This document shows positions 25,639-37,290 of a stretch of DNA of 64,000 nt, in pieces. Source of the DNA: Magnaporthiopsis rhizophila (taxonomy: Eukaryota; Ascomycota; Sordariomycetes; Magnaporthales; Magnaporthaceae); NCBI GenBank assembly GCA_003049465.1, contig PYSS01000049.1:1-64000 (forward strand), written 5' to 3'. The notes below the pieces were generated by a model. It ran no database searches and was not told where the DNA came from. It saw only the letters and a program-made list of their open reading frames with translations. Positions within the stretch are counted from its first letter, which is position 1; every line of letters begins with the position of its first letter. The position numbers and the translations under genes are program-made.

Positions 25639-26615
25639 CCTCTCTCAAGTCGTCTGCCGACTGCCGCAAGTGGGGACAGAAAAAGAAGGGGGGAACACCA
25701 GCAACAGGCAAGTTGAGCGTTGTCGGCCAACGTGGAAGCGTCGAGAGGGCGTGCCAAGTAGATGGCCTGCCTTACCCGCCCTTGCTTCAGTAAAGGAAAA
25801 CGCGGGCCGATCGATTTTAAGCATTTCCCTTCCACCCCGCATCGCGATAACCACGGCACTCGCAATTATGCTTTTGGGGTAAGTCGCCTGCCGCGTCTCG
25901 ACATCGTCTGAACCCGGACGTCAACCCCTTGCCGCGCATGTTTCAAGCGGGCGGCGGAACAGACCATGTCGCCAGCCGGCATGATTTCCTTTTCGCAGAG
26001 CGGCGATGCTTAGGCAGCTTGTAAGGCTGGGTCGGTGGCGTTTCTCCACCTACTTAGGTATCTTTGTTGATAGCTTTACATACATATCTATCCATTTCAC
26101 TTCCGCAAAATGCATGCATGGGGCCATACGTGATATCCTAATCTTCAGCCAAAGGAAAACGCATCGTTTTGTTGCGCTGCTGCTGATACCAAATGAGCCA
26201 GAATTCGCGAGATCAGTCTCAGCCACCTGCCGTCGCCACGCAAGGGCGACGGCGACGACTAGTCAGTCGTCCGGCATTTGGAGTCGACGACGTTGCTTTG
26301 CACAAATTGATACACGGGGACAAAGCGGAAAATGTAACCTGCTGATTGCCACGCTCCGGGGGGGGGACCATCACGTTTATCACTCACTGCAACGCGGCGT
26401 TACCCAAAGAGCAGAGTGTGGCGAGGCCATGACTTTCTGGACACGAAACAGAAACAAAGACAGAATAAATATTCTAAGCCCGGAACAAGGGGAATGTGCT
26501 TTGATTATAGCGGTGTGAACTCGATCGGTTCCCTATAAGCGGTGCCAACAAAAGTCTTATTATGAAGCTTTGACCAGACCCGGTAACTTTACAATTAATT
26601 ACAAGTTGTCAGGTG

Positions 26616-26637
26616 AACAGAGGTCAAAACCTCTGTT
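26616..26637 (+). other. 9-bp perfect hairpin followed by A-rich microsatellite
   Basis: AACAGAGGT and ACCTCTGTT form a perfect 9-bp stem with a CAAA loop, followed within a few bases by an A-rich tract. This is the shape of a terminator or of the 3' end of a retrotransposed RNA. The function is unknown. Confidence 0.4.
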
Positions 26638-26688
26638 GAGGAAAAAAAGGAAAAAGAACAAGGGAAGAGAGAAAGGAAAAGAGCAGAA

Positions 26689-26779
26689 GAAGAAAAAGAA
26701 GAAAAAGAAGAAAAAGAAGAAAAAGAAGAAAAAGAAGAAAAAGAAGAAAAAGAAGAAAAAGAAGAAAAAGAAGAAAAAA
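26689..26779. repeat. (AGAAGAAAA)n purine microsatellite
   Basis: About ten copies of a 9-nt purine unit in the AT-rich island. It opens a spurious lysine-rich reading frame. Confidence 0.95.
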
Positions 26780-27389
26780 TAACAAACGGTCAGATCCAGA
26801 AATCCATGTGACAAGTCCTCCCTTAATCCTAATGCCATGATCGAATACGTGACCATCCCCAATTTGGGACTACTCGATTATATTCGAGCCATCAGGAGGT
26901 TTAAGCCTCTCTTCTCATAGCAACAGAGCTGTTCTGGACAATTATGACACGCATGTGTTGCACCCTCCAAGAGACAATTCACAAAACAACTGCCAATTAA
27001 CGAGCCCTCACCACCGTCCGTAGTTGTTTATACTCAATGCCATAAGCTATATCTAACACGTTGCAATTCACCCATAGCAACTCTGCACTGCACCTTCCAT
27101 CTCCCTATCCCTTTACAAGTCTATCCAGCACAGACAAACATGGCAGCAAAGTCAGGAGTCGCAGAGCTATTAATACCCAGACCAGAACACACACAAAAAA
27201 AAAAAAAAACATCTTTGCAACCACGATGTCCCAAATTTAAGGGACTCCCAAACATGCTAGTTGTCCTGATTAAGCCATAGCAACACATAAACTCCCCCAT
27301 CCCGCAATCTATCAGATGGCCTCCAGAAAAGAGGCCATACTCCTCCGGTTTTACCGATCACGCGAAAGAAAACATATATTCACAACCCA

Positions 27390-29648
27390 TCAAGCCATCT
27401 GCCCCCGGAGTTCATCAATCTCTCTCTGCAGCGCGTCCAGATCCGCCAATATGTTCTCTGCTCCTCCGGGCGTCAGCTCCCCTCCGCCAGGAGTCGCAAA
27501 GCCGCTGTTGCTGTTGCGTTTGCTGCTGTCCGCAGTGCTGCCACCGGTGCGGCTACCGACACGACCCCGCGGACGCGGGGGAGGCGGAGGCGGTCCTGTA
27601 GCAGACGTCGAGCCGCTCTCCCTGGGTTCCATCCGGCGTGATGTAGAGTCACCGCTCCTGACGCTGGCAGGTCGGCCGCCACCACTACCACCACTGCGTA
27701 TGGAATAGTGTCGTGCGGGTGGTGGAGGCGGTGGCATCACCATCGACTTTCTTACCGAGTTGCTAGGGCTCGGGGTGCTGCTGTTGTTCTTGATACTTGC
27801 ATCGGTGGTCGGTGGTGTCATTGGAGTGTTCGGAATGCGCTCCTCCTCGTGTGGGCTCATCATGGCGACGCCCGGGCTTGCTGCTGGGGACGGTGTTCCG
27901 GAAATGCCACCTGGTGAGGGCGGCTTAGGCGCAGGCCCTTGCGAGGGCCGGCGTGGCGGAGCGGCAATGTTGTTGGGTCGGCGAGGCGGTGGCGGGGCGG
28001 GCGGCGCCGAGGCGCGGGAGCGAACCGACTCGCACGAGACTTTGCGCTCATGTCCCCGGTCCGCTCCAGCAGTCCGACTTTCCTCCAATGTCGAGTAGGG
28101 TGGGTATGCAGTCATTATTGGGGACGACATGGACGGGATGGATGTTATAGTAGCCCTGCTGTCGCTCCTCCCGTGAGCTTGTCTCCTGGGCGGTGGCGCG
28201 GGTTTCCTGGTAGCCGACGTGGAGAAGCGGCTGACAAGAGACTCTTGGGGCTGCTCTGGCGAAGCCGGCACCGGCGACTGCCCTGTAATGGAGTGGGATG
28301 CGTTGGGAGGCGTCGGCGGCCGGGGTGCTGGTACCTCCGCCTCTGGGGCATCAGGGTCGACGTCGACCTCCGGGATTTTGCCAGCAGCCTCCCGGTCAAA
28401 CACACTCTCCCTAAAATCGTCCGCCTGCTGTCTTGGCGCAGGCGGAAGCGGCTTGTTCAAGTCCGTTGAAGAGCCCGTGGGTGATGCTAGGCCAGCATCG
28501 TCCTGCCTGGTTTGGGCGACCCCATTGGGGCCGTCTTTTCCCAACTCCACCTTTATTAACTTCCCATGCCTCGAGGCCGGCGGTGGTGGCTTCTTGCGAG
28601 ACATCGTCCGCGGCAGCGGCTGCGTGGTGTATGAGGACAGTAGACCGAGTTGATCCTCCTCGCCTTCGGGCTCCGATATTTCATGCGATGTGCGAGGCGT
28701 GTCCGTTGCGGGGTGACCGCTGCTGGATCGCTCGTCAGAGATGGACTGCCGCGATACCGACGAGGCATCTGTGACGCTCGCCGCGTCGGCCTGATGGTGC
28801 CCCAATGAAGGGTGTGCCGAGTTCGCGTGCTGCTGGTGTAGGTGATGACCATGAGGATTGGCTGCTGCCCCTGATTGGCCCGTCATCAGCAATCGTCTAA
28901 AAGCGTCGACATCAAGTGGCGCCTTGCCAACAGGAGATGTCGCCGCCGCCGCCCAACCGGCCGTTCCGTCTTTGTATTGTTGTTCCATATCCCCCAGAGT
29001 GCGTTGGAATGGGTTCGGTGGAGTGCGGCCCCAGGAGGCCGATGAAGCCTGCTGTTGCTGCTCCACGCTACGAGGGTCCTGGCCTTCTCGTCCCGCCCGC
29101 CCGTCTGCATAACGGTCCGTAAGGCCTGTCCCCTTGTCGCTAAACCGCTGTATCGGTGACACAGAGCTACCACGACGGATAATGGGATCATCGTCCGCCG
29201 CAGCCTCGCTATCATCAGATTCGCTGTCGCTCCGTGGGGGATGATGCAAGGCGAACCCCGCCGTGGAGTTATTTGGATCCGGCGGAAATCGAGCCTCAAA
29301 GTCGGCGTCGAAGGCGGACTCCTCGGGCGACGAGGGTGGGGGCGACTGGACGCGGACCTTCTTGACGGGCTTGGGCTTCTGGAACGAGGTCGACGGAGGG
29401 GCTTGGGCGGACTTGGGCAGGGATTGGAGCTGCTGCTTGAAGAGCTCGCTGCTGGACGCCGGGGTCGGGACGGTGGAAGAGGACGTGGGTTCAAGGGCCT
29501 CGTCGAAGTAGTGATCCGCTGCGGAGGAGGCGCCGCCCGCGGCGATGCTGCTTGTGTGGGCGTGAGGGAAGTCGGGAACCGATATAGCGGCAGGGGTCGC
29601 GAAGGAGGGGCCCTTGCGGCGAAATGGGTTGTTGGAGACGCCTGCCAT
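27390..29648 (-). CDS. Proline-rich NPF-motif protein, function unknown
   Basis: A single-exon frame encoding 752 residues from the first ATG (the frame extends upstream only to a non-ATG codon). I do not recognise a catalytic domain. Visible features are two NPF motifs (residues 7-9 and 212-214), which in other proteins bind EH domains of endocytic adaptors; several polyproline stretches suited to SH3 or WW binding (KKPPPPASRHGK, APPPPRRPNN, GPPPPPPRPRG); acidic/Ser patches; and a short C-terminal predicted coil (ILADLDALQREIDELRGQM). A non-repetitive block near residue 250 (APLDVDAFRRLLMTG) follows the second NPF and looks like the best-conserved part. Together these suggest a largely disordered scaffold at endocytic or actin sites, but that is inference. 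The coding call rests on length, codon bias and the compact N- and C-terminal motifs. Confidence 0.8.
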   Translation of the reverse strand: MAGVSNNPFRRKGPSFATPAAISVPDFPHAHTSSIAAGGASSAADHYFDEALEPTSSSTVPTPASSSELFKQQLQSLPKSAQAPPSTSFQKPKPVKKVRVQSPPPSSPEESAFDADFEARFPPDPNNSTAGFALHHPPRSDSESDDSEAAADDDPIIRRGSSVSPIQRFSDKGTGLTDRYADGRAGREGQDPRSVEQQQQASSASWGRTPPNPFQRTLGDMEQQYKDGTAGWAAAATSPVGKAPLDVDAFRRLLMTGQSGAAANPHGHHLHQQHANSAHPSLGHHQADAASVTDASSVSRQSISDERSSSGHPATDTPRTSHEISEPEGEEDQLGLLSSYTTQPLPRTMSRKKPPPPASRHGKLIKVELGKDGPNGVAQTRQDDAGLASPTGSSTDLNKPLPPAPRQQADDFRESVFDREAAGKIPEVDVDPDAPEAEVPAPRPPTPPNASHSITGQSPVPASPEQPQESLVSRFSTSATRKPAPPPRRQAHGRSDSRATITSIPSMSSPIMTAYPPYSTLEESRTAGADRGHERKVSCESVRSRASAPPAPPPPRRPNNIAAPPRRPSQGPAPKPPSPGGISGTPSPAASPGVAMMSPHEEERIPNTPMTPPTTDASIKNNSSTPSPSNSVRKSMVMPPPPPPARHYSIRSGGSGGGRPASVRSGDSTSRRMEPRESGSTSATGPPPPPPRPRGRVGSRTGGSTADSSKRNSNSGFATPGGGELTPGGAENILADLDALQREIDELRGQMA

Positions 29649-31764
29649 CGCGGCAACGGCTTCGGGAGCCACAGCGGAGGGGGAGAGGTGGGTAAGCCGG
29701 ACAGGCGCAGAGGTTTAAGACAAGGAGTACAGGGCGTTGTATATGGGTGTGCGCGCTGGTACCCTGGGAGGCGGTTGGGTGCGAGGTGGGGAGCTTGCCG
29801 TGCTTCGTTCAGGGTAGGACGATCGGCAGAGCAGCAATTGCGACTGCATCCATTGCCGCCAGCCGAGCGTGGAGGCCAGGACAGCTTAGAGGACGCACCA
29901 GGCGTTGGGCGGCTACTTGTTGGGCTCGAGGCTCGCTGTGTGACAAGACTTCAGGCTTGGCTTCCCGCGCAATCGAATTCACAGAACGAATTGGGGGCGG
30001 GACGGACGACGCGGGATGGATTGCGGGACGCGGGACGGTGGGCAATCGCCGCACGCAGGGGTGGATTAGGTTGATCGGTGGGAACCTCCCTCGTGCCTTC
30101 CCGGCGTTCTCGGCAGCGAGCTCACAGACGAGCTGCCCTGAAGAGCTCTATAGAGGTAAGGTAGCTAAGGCCAATTGAATGGATCAGTAGCACAACAGAC
30201 AGACAAAGTATAGAGCGGCGACACAGGTTGAATTCTCCGAGAGCTCTGCGGGGTACACAGTGGCGTTTATTTGGAGGCGTGGTGGAGGGCAGATAAACAA
30301 GGGGCGTTCCCGCGCCAGTGGGGAGCGAGCGTTTCAATCGACAAGCCCAGTCAAGCCCGTTGGGTTTTGCTGACTTGGAGGGCTTGTCCTGCTGTCTCTT
30401 TTCTTGGGGGTAGAGCAAAATGGAATGCGGCGTGTTAGACAAGCTAGCTGATGTCGTGCACGGGCCATACCAATGCCATGCCGTCTCCCTCAACCTAAAT
30501 AAAACAGGTTCAAAGCTCTCGCAGGAGAGGGTAGTTGCGCACATACTGCACACAAGCCTAAGGTTCTCGTCCCGTCGGGTCTAGGCGGCCGGGTTCTATC
30601 TCTTTTGGATGATACCGGCTAGCCAGAACTGTGACGAGCAAAAAAATCAACCCGAGGCAATCGAGCCTAGAACAACCCATTGCTGCTTGTCACCACCCAT
30701 GAACGCGGTCTCTCTCATTTTATCCTGTAGGTCTTTGCAAACCAAGCCGGGGCGCAAGTTCCCCAGGAAGTCGGGATGGCATGGTGTACGACAACGTTTT
30801 GGTGCTAAACCGAGGAACTGGGCCTGGACAACGACGTTTTTCACGTTTCAGTCGGCGCCAGAAGAACCCTGTCCAAACTGCCGGACCAGGCGAGAAAGTG
30901 AGGAGGGAGCACGTGCACCGCGGGGCACTTCCAGGTGAACGGGGACCTAACCATGCGTGCCATGCAAGTCATTGAGCTTGGAGCCCAGACATCCCTTCAC
31001 GTGACGGCCCCTATCTCTCGTCCACAAGGGGCGGCCGCGTCAGCCAGTCTCGAGCCAAAAGCATCACCATGAACAGGCCTCAGTCTCTGACGAGTGACAG
31101 GGAACGACGATGGTTAACGCGATGTTGCCGGAATATCATTTCGGTACAATTACAAAACCCTCCCACTTTTCCCGCCCGTCGCCTCTCAAGAGACAAATCG
31201 AAACGTGGCGTTGGCTCGGCGCTCTTTTCTTCCCAGGCCAGCAGACTGGCCTACCTATGCTGTACATATTCTGCCCCTCTCTCCTCGACGAAGTGCGTGC
31301 TTTCGAGAAACAGTTGCATGAAGAAAAAAGAAAAAAAAAAAAAAAGGAGGAAAAAAAGAGAAAGAATATGCGGGTATATAAAGGAAGCGCGCACTTCCGA
31401 GGAAGAAAATGATAGAAAATGCCAGGAGGTGACACGAAAAGGAGGAAATGGCGTGCGCTCAACGCGTTGTCCGCTGCGACTGACCGCCTCGACTCGCCCC
31501 CCAACAGCAGGAAAAAAAGGACCCTCCCTCCCACCATCATGAAAATACCCGAGCCCTCATCAAAAACAACAACTCCCTAGCCCTGATTGCCGTTACAGGA
31601 AGCAATAAAAACCAATAGCCCATGATGATCCAAAAAATTGTTGCAAGAGAAAAAAGCCTGTACCCCACGCCTGTTGAACGCCAGTGTTAAACCTCATCAA
31701 CACAAACACGCACACACACATGGAACAGAGAAAAAGTCATGGAGGCGTCTGCGGTGGGGCCTGC
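29649..31764. other. Intergenic region between the NPF-protein gene and histone H1
   Basis: It contains the promoter of the NPF-protein gene (at its left) and the 3' flank of histone H1 (at its right). No gene is seen. A plus-strand TATATAAA at 31375 points into the 3' end of H1. Confidence 0.45.
31375..31382 (+). promoter_or_regulatory. TATA-like motif antisense to histone H1
   Basis: TATATAAA follows a long purine tract, about 380 bp before the H1 stop codon and on the opposite strand. It may be chance, or a promoter of an antisense transcript. No start site or frame supports it. Confidence 0.15.
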
Positions 31765-33012
31765 TCATGCAGCGGCGGCGACGGGTTCAGCAGCGGCCTT
31801 CTTGGCCGCAGGCTTCTTGCTTGTGGCAGCCTTCTTTACGGGCGTCGCCTTCTTCGCTGCGGGCTTAGCGGCAGCGGCCTTGGTGACACGGCCAGTCTTG
31901 GTCTTTGTCAGAGCCTTCTCAGCGGCGGGCTGCGGTTGTGTGTTAGTGGCTGGGTGCTTGCAGGAATGGAGGGCATGGGGGAAACTCACCTTCTTGGGCG
32001 CGGCTGCCTTCTTCTCCTTGGGCTCTTTCTTCTCCTTCTTAGGGGCAGCGGCGGCCTTCTTCTCCTTAGGCTCCTTCTTTTCCTTGGTGGCAGCAGCAGC
32101 CTTCTTCTCCTTGGGCTCCTTCTTCTCCTTGGCGGCGGCCTCCTTCTTAGGGGCGGCAGTCTTTTTAGGAGCAGCAGGCTTCTTTGCCTTCTCACCGGCC
32201 TCCTTCTTGGGGGCAGGGGCCTTCTTGGCCAGCTTGGTGCCGCCAGAAGGGCCTGAAAGCAAGCGAGTCAGCGGCATGGACACACAGGCAAAGGGTGCAG
32301 TCACGGCGAGGAGCCAGGCAGCGGCTTTCCTGGGATGATAATCCGCTGTCAGTAGTGCAGGCAAGGCGTCGCGACTTACCCTTGGGCTGCTGGAAAACGC
32401 CCTTGTCGACACCGTTCCTCAGAGCCTTGTTGAACAGAGAGTCGAACATGGCATCGGTGACCTCAAGCTTGTTGTTGGCCTTGACGTACTTCTTCAGTGA
32501 TTGGCGGCTGTGGATGGGCTTGTTAGTTGGATATGTTCTGTGGGAAGCTCTGGATAGCTTCACTTGTCCAGGGTCGCGCGATGCATGGCCTTCTTAATGC
32601 GGGGTGGGTGATTAAAAGGGACGGTGCTTACCTGGAACCATTGCGGTCCTTGAGCTAAAATGCAAAAGATGGCATAGGTCAGTAAAATATTCTCATGCGA
32701 GCGAAAATAGGCATCGCGAGCGTCTTGTTGTGGTGGCCACGATAATCGCGCTGGGCGTTGCGTCACTGTTCGCGACCGCAAAACGCTCCGAGGTCCATGC
32801 GCCTGTGCTGTGCGCCAGAGGCAAGGAAAGACGAGTAATTACATTGATAATGGCGTCGGTGATCATAGCCTGTAGCATTGTTAGCATCAATCCAACGTCC
32901 CAAAATGTCCGACGTCGTGAGAACATACCTGATAGGATGGGTGGGAGCTGGTCGACTTGGCCTTGGGAGCAGCAGCGCCCTCGGCCTTGGTCTCGGTCTT
33001 CTTGGGAGGCAT
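31765..33012 (-). CDS. Histone H1 (linker histone)
   Basis: Six exons (32929-33012, 32843-32869, 32632-32654, 32380-32507, 31990-32252, 31765-31929) give 229 residues. The globular winged-helix domain reads HPSYQAMITDAIIN, LKDRNGSSRQSLKKYVKANN and so on to VFQQPKG; each junction restores the H1 consensus, which is strong evidence for the structure. Exons 2 and 3 are micro-exons of 27 and 23 nt. The last intron (60 nt, GTGAGT...CAG) has no stop and keeps frame, so it could be mistaken for coding. The C-terminal tail is Lys/Ala/Pro-rich with three copies of an EKKEPKEKKAAA unit. The protein binds linker DNA between nucleosomes. Confidence 0.95.
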
Positions 33013-36000
33013 TTTTGCTGGTGTGTTGTTGGTGTTTGGAAGAGAGAAAAAATCACAGTGATGGTTGAAGAATTGATTTCGATTGACAAGAATCTCACAA
33101 GACCGGAATTGTTTTTTTTTTTCAAAAAGTCGTGGCTGTGGGAGAGAATCTAGAAGGGAGAGGGGAGAGGGTGTCGGGACGTGTGCGGGCGCGGTGGTGG
33201 CGGGCGCCCGTGTTTATATATGACGGGGGGGTCGCGGCGCAATCAGTAGAATCACTCCAAGGGGCGGCGCACACCCAGAGCACGGCGCGCCCGCCTGCAG
33301 CACACAACCTGCACGCACCAGACCACCCACCACCCACCCCTCCTCCATTTGCCACACAATCCCCAATCCCACGTTCCCTTCCTGCCAGCGCCCAGGCACC
33401 ACTCCAACTGCCCACAAACCTCCATAGCTTCCCGCGCCTTTGGGCCGTTGCCGCCTGAGGGAAATGCCGACTGGGGCCCAAGCTCCTTGCAGTGCTTGCT
33501 GGCTGATGGCTGCTAGACGAGGGCATGCATTGAAAACGTTCCGACCTGCTTCTCTCTCCACCCACCACACACATAGGTCGCCTCGTCGTTGGTCAAGCGG
33601 AGCGAAGGGAAGCTCCCGGCTCCCTTGCGTTTGAAGCTCGAGGTCGTGTCGCACCTTCTCGTCGCTCTCAATTCAGCCACGTCAGGCGACGAGAGAGTGA
33701 GGAAAAAGCCTGGGGCGCTTTCACAACCATTCACACACGCACATGATTGTCGTGCTCCTGTAGCGGTGGCGTCTACACGTCACTCCTGCTTGCGTCTCGA
33801 GTCGTCAAATCCCGTCGTGCCAGACAGTGCGTCTCGTCGCTCGCCATTCATGCCCGCATGTATTGTACCTTTTGCGCGTCGGCACTCTACGTGATCTAGT
33901 CCATGTAAGGCAGATTCCTTTTTTTTTTTTTTTTTTTTTTTTTTTCCTTCCAGAACACGATCCGAAAGTTACCGGTTCACGCGTGCCTCAGATGTAAGGA
34001 CGCTCGGCGGCTACATGAGCGCGCTCGTGAATGGAGTGTGAATGCGATCGATAAGGGCTCATACACAGGTGGGAGCTCTTTGTTCGGCTTCTTTTTCCCC
34101 TCGCGCTCCTCTAACAGCTGTGTTCGGGTTCTTTGTGCTGGGCAAGGCAAGGGAGGACCTTTGGTTCCCCCACCCCAACTCCACTGGACCACTCAAGCGC
34201 ACACACGCCTCGTGCGGATAACCGCTAAGCCCGTTGCGGGACACCTATGGTCAGTGACGAAATCAGCCGAGTGGTCGAATAAGAAAATGATGCGCAAAAA
34301 TAAGAATTAGAACCCAAAAAAGCGACCGGGGCCCCAGCCCAAAGGTCGCGGTTTTTTGTGATTGGCCGGCTCCAACAACATGCTATCCACTTTGTACCTC
34401 TGGCCGCTCACAACTCTGATCGAACCCAGCAGCTCTGCCATTTTTTCCTTGATCTCGACCCCCCCCCGTCCTCCTCGTCCCCGTCTTCTCTGCTTTCTTC
34501 GATGCCAACGCCTCTAAACGTCCATAGCATGAGTGAGGTTATTTGGCTCACCGCTACATGGTTCGTCTCTTGGCGCCCTGACCTGTCAGCCCACCCTGGC
34601 TGCGTAGGTCTTTTGTTTTCCTTCTTCTTCAGCAGGTTGTTTCTGTTCCACGTCCTGTGTGAAAATCGTTGCTGTGAGTCGCGAGCGCATCCAAACGCGA
34701 TGCGATAAATGGTACCTCGCAGCGCGAACCGAATTCCGCTCCGACGAACCCATGTAGTCGCGCTCATAATTGATATGACGGGTTAGCCGAAATTGACCCC
34801 GTTCTTTCCACGCTTCTTTTGTGCGGTTTGAACTTGGATTGCCCGCGCCAGCTCGCTTCCCAGCTCAAGTACCGAAATCGATGTCGCCAGCCTCGCTTGG
34901 ATGAAGTTATCCGCACCTCGCTCACTTCACTGCGCCAACATCTTCACTCGCACAACCCACGCTCAACATATTCTATGTAAATAGCCTGCGATCCCGTCCA
35001 GACTCGTTCGAGGTCCAGACTCCAGACTGTTCATTTCGGATTTTGTTCATTGTGCCGCCAGCGCCGGCTGATCAGGTTGCCATCGGCCTGTCTCAGCTGA
35101 CCCAAGTCATTTGTCCCTCGCGCCATTTTCCCCTACGCTTCGAGTCCACCGAAAGCGTCGTTGCACCACATGCCATATGAGAGGCGTACATGGATGTATA
35201 TGGCGGCTGCTCCCATTTTGCCACAGGCTGGTTTTGACGCGAGTGCGCATGCATGAGTCCCGAGGAAAGCGTGCGCAGGCATCTGTCTCGGCTCCCTTCC
35301 TTTTTATTTTCTCCGTGTTTGCTCGGACAAAAGAACTGTACAAGGGACTCCCAGTTCCTCCCCGCACGAAAGATTGTGTAAAAACAACCAGCTCGGTGGC
35401 ATGAGTGCTGGTACTGTAACTGCTTGGTTTTCCTCTCCGTTGATCGAAGGAACTGCGCCACCAGTCTTGACCCTGGGCGGCGAAGCCTGGTCCACGCGCG
35501 CATCATCAGCATCACCCACCCTGCCAGCCCGCGCTTCCATGCCGTTTACTGTTTCCCGACCACAGAATCTGTTTCCAATGCCATCTGTGCATTGCTCGAC
35601 CATAACAATCCGCCGCACAAGTGGGGAGAGGTGCCGTGTTTTTTTTTGGTTTTTTTTGGTCGAGACTCGCATGCATGCATTCGTGTGCAGCGCCTCCTGA
35701 GGACACGTTCAGGTCACGCAGCCATGTTTCGCTCTTCCTATTCCTGGATCCACGCATCTCACCGTGATAGGCCTCACTCCTTCAATCCGTTGTCGACCCA
35801 TTGCCATTGCTCTGAAAGCGTGACGGCGTGTAGTTTTCCTTGACGGCCCCAATTAACCTCCCAGACGGGGTCCCAGTGCTTTGGCCATTTGGTGCTTTGC
35901 CGTATATCCCGTCAACGTCGCCTGCCATCTTACACGGAGGGCACGTGCCGTAAGACACGCCAGGGATCCGAAGGTCGCACCGACAGCAAAGCACCCGAAA

Positions 36001-37290
36001 AACATTGATCCGCAACAAATCTTTGCCAAATGACAGCAAACACTTCACGTATTCCCATAAGGCTGCAGATATAAAATCCGCCAGATAACAACAGACCATG
36101 CGGATAAACCAGTGGTTCGTATAAGCGTTCAAAATAATGAGGCGCCGGAAATGAACTCACGCCTTTGATGTGATCTCACTTGTTTTTAAGTACTGATGGC
36201 TTGAATTAATATAACCAGCGATAATATTTTAAATATATCAACCAGTACTCAACACGGTATACCACAATCCTTTAAACAGCTCTATACGATAAATCCAACC
36301 ACTTCAGATATAAAGCGACCATTTACAGCGCTCAAAGGTATGCTTCTTTCATGCCTTCCATCCTGCCTGTATGGCCGTGATAGATATCCAGAGTGCCTGG
36401 TGGAAACCTGCAAACCCAGACTATAAAAAGATAACAACCGGGAAATGCTGGCGGCTTGAAAGAAAAACCCGCAAAAGCAACTGGTGGTGAAAAACGGGCG
36501 GGTTTTCAGTGAAAGGTCGGATTGCGAATTTATATATTCGACAGGCAGTAATATAGTATCTCGTCTCCCAGTTCCCAATCTCCCCTTACTCACTGGCACC
36601 ACGATGACCTACGAGTTGCCGCCGACATCGATGCCATAGCTGATGAACCACTTTAAACAGGTAATTGGGGAGTGAAGGGTCTTGACACCGACAAAGCTAC
36701 GACGAATGGCCAAGCATGTTGTCGGAGAACGCGGAGGAGAATGGCCCTGGTCCGTGCACCACGCCCATATTATCGGACTGCACGCCCCATCAAGGATTGT
36801 CGACGCTATTATGATGGGTCTAAGGCGTGCCATATCTCTGCCGTTATCGCTATATTCATGTGTCAAGGGGAACAAATGCAGCGGCGGATACGTTCCGCGC
36901 ACATGAGTATGTATACGTATGCTGGGGATTGCAAAATACTTGGGCGGCACCAAATCATACTAGGTAGAGAAAATGCGTGTCCGAGGCGAGAGTCGGGTAT
37001 GAAGGAGCTCGCTATGGGCAACCAGTTAGGGTTGCGGGGGTAATGAAATCGAGATCAACGCGACACAACGAAGAAAAAGCCGTTTGTCTACCGAAAAGCA
37101 ATCCCAGTCGGGCTTATGTAGAGATTTCATGCATTCTTTCCCTCCGTGATACCCTCCCCCCAACGCGGGCCTCCTGACGGTATGCTTGCCGAATAATATG
37201 CAGGAGGTGGCGCGTCAATGCTGCTCCAGCACCCCCTCAGACAAGCTCGGACCAAATACCAGTTCATCCGCACCACCAAACTGCCCACAA
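33013..37290. other. Intergenic region with an AT-rich patch
   Basis: The left part is the H1 promoter, with a 27-nt poly-T run at 33919-33945. The right part flanks the 3' end of the E2 gene. From about 36130 to 36620 the sequence is markedly AT-rich (AATTAATATAACC, AATATTTTAAATATATC). Frames here are short and lack an ATG start or known domains. No gene is called. Confidence 0.45.
33213..33220 (-). promoter_or_regulatory. TATA box of histone H1
   Basis: TATATAAA on the minus strand lies 200 bp upstream of the H1 start codon, in a GC-rich flank where it stands out. Position and orientation fit a core promoter with a leader of about 150 nt. Confidence 0.5.

Larger units (their letters stand above)
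25639..27389. other. Intergenic region with AT-rich island
   Basis: The first part is the carboxypeptidase promoter; no TATA box is obvious. From about 26450 to 27330 the composition becomes clearly AT-richer than the flanks, with a perfect hairpin, a purine microsatellite and a poly-A run near 27196. No coding domain is visible. It may be a decayed transposable element or the 3' flank of the next gene. Confidence 0.45.

Noticed and set aside
26570..26782. Lysine-rich 70-residue frame
   Set aside because: Produced entirely by the AGAAGAAAA microsatellite.
29241..30074. 277-residue plus-strand frame over the NPF-protein gene
   Set aside because: Antisense shadow of low-complexity coding sequence; extends into the promoter without a plausible domain.
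34370..34480. Possible tRNA on the minus strand (GGTTCGATC B-box)
   Set aside because: No A-box at the right distance and no acceptor-stem pairing.
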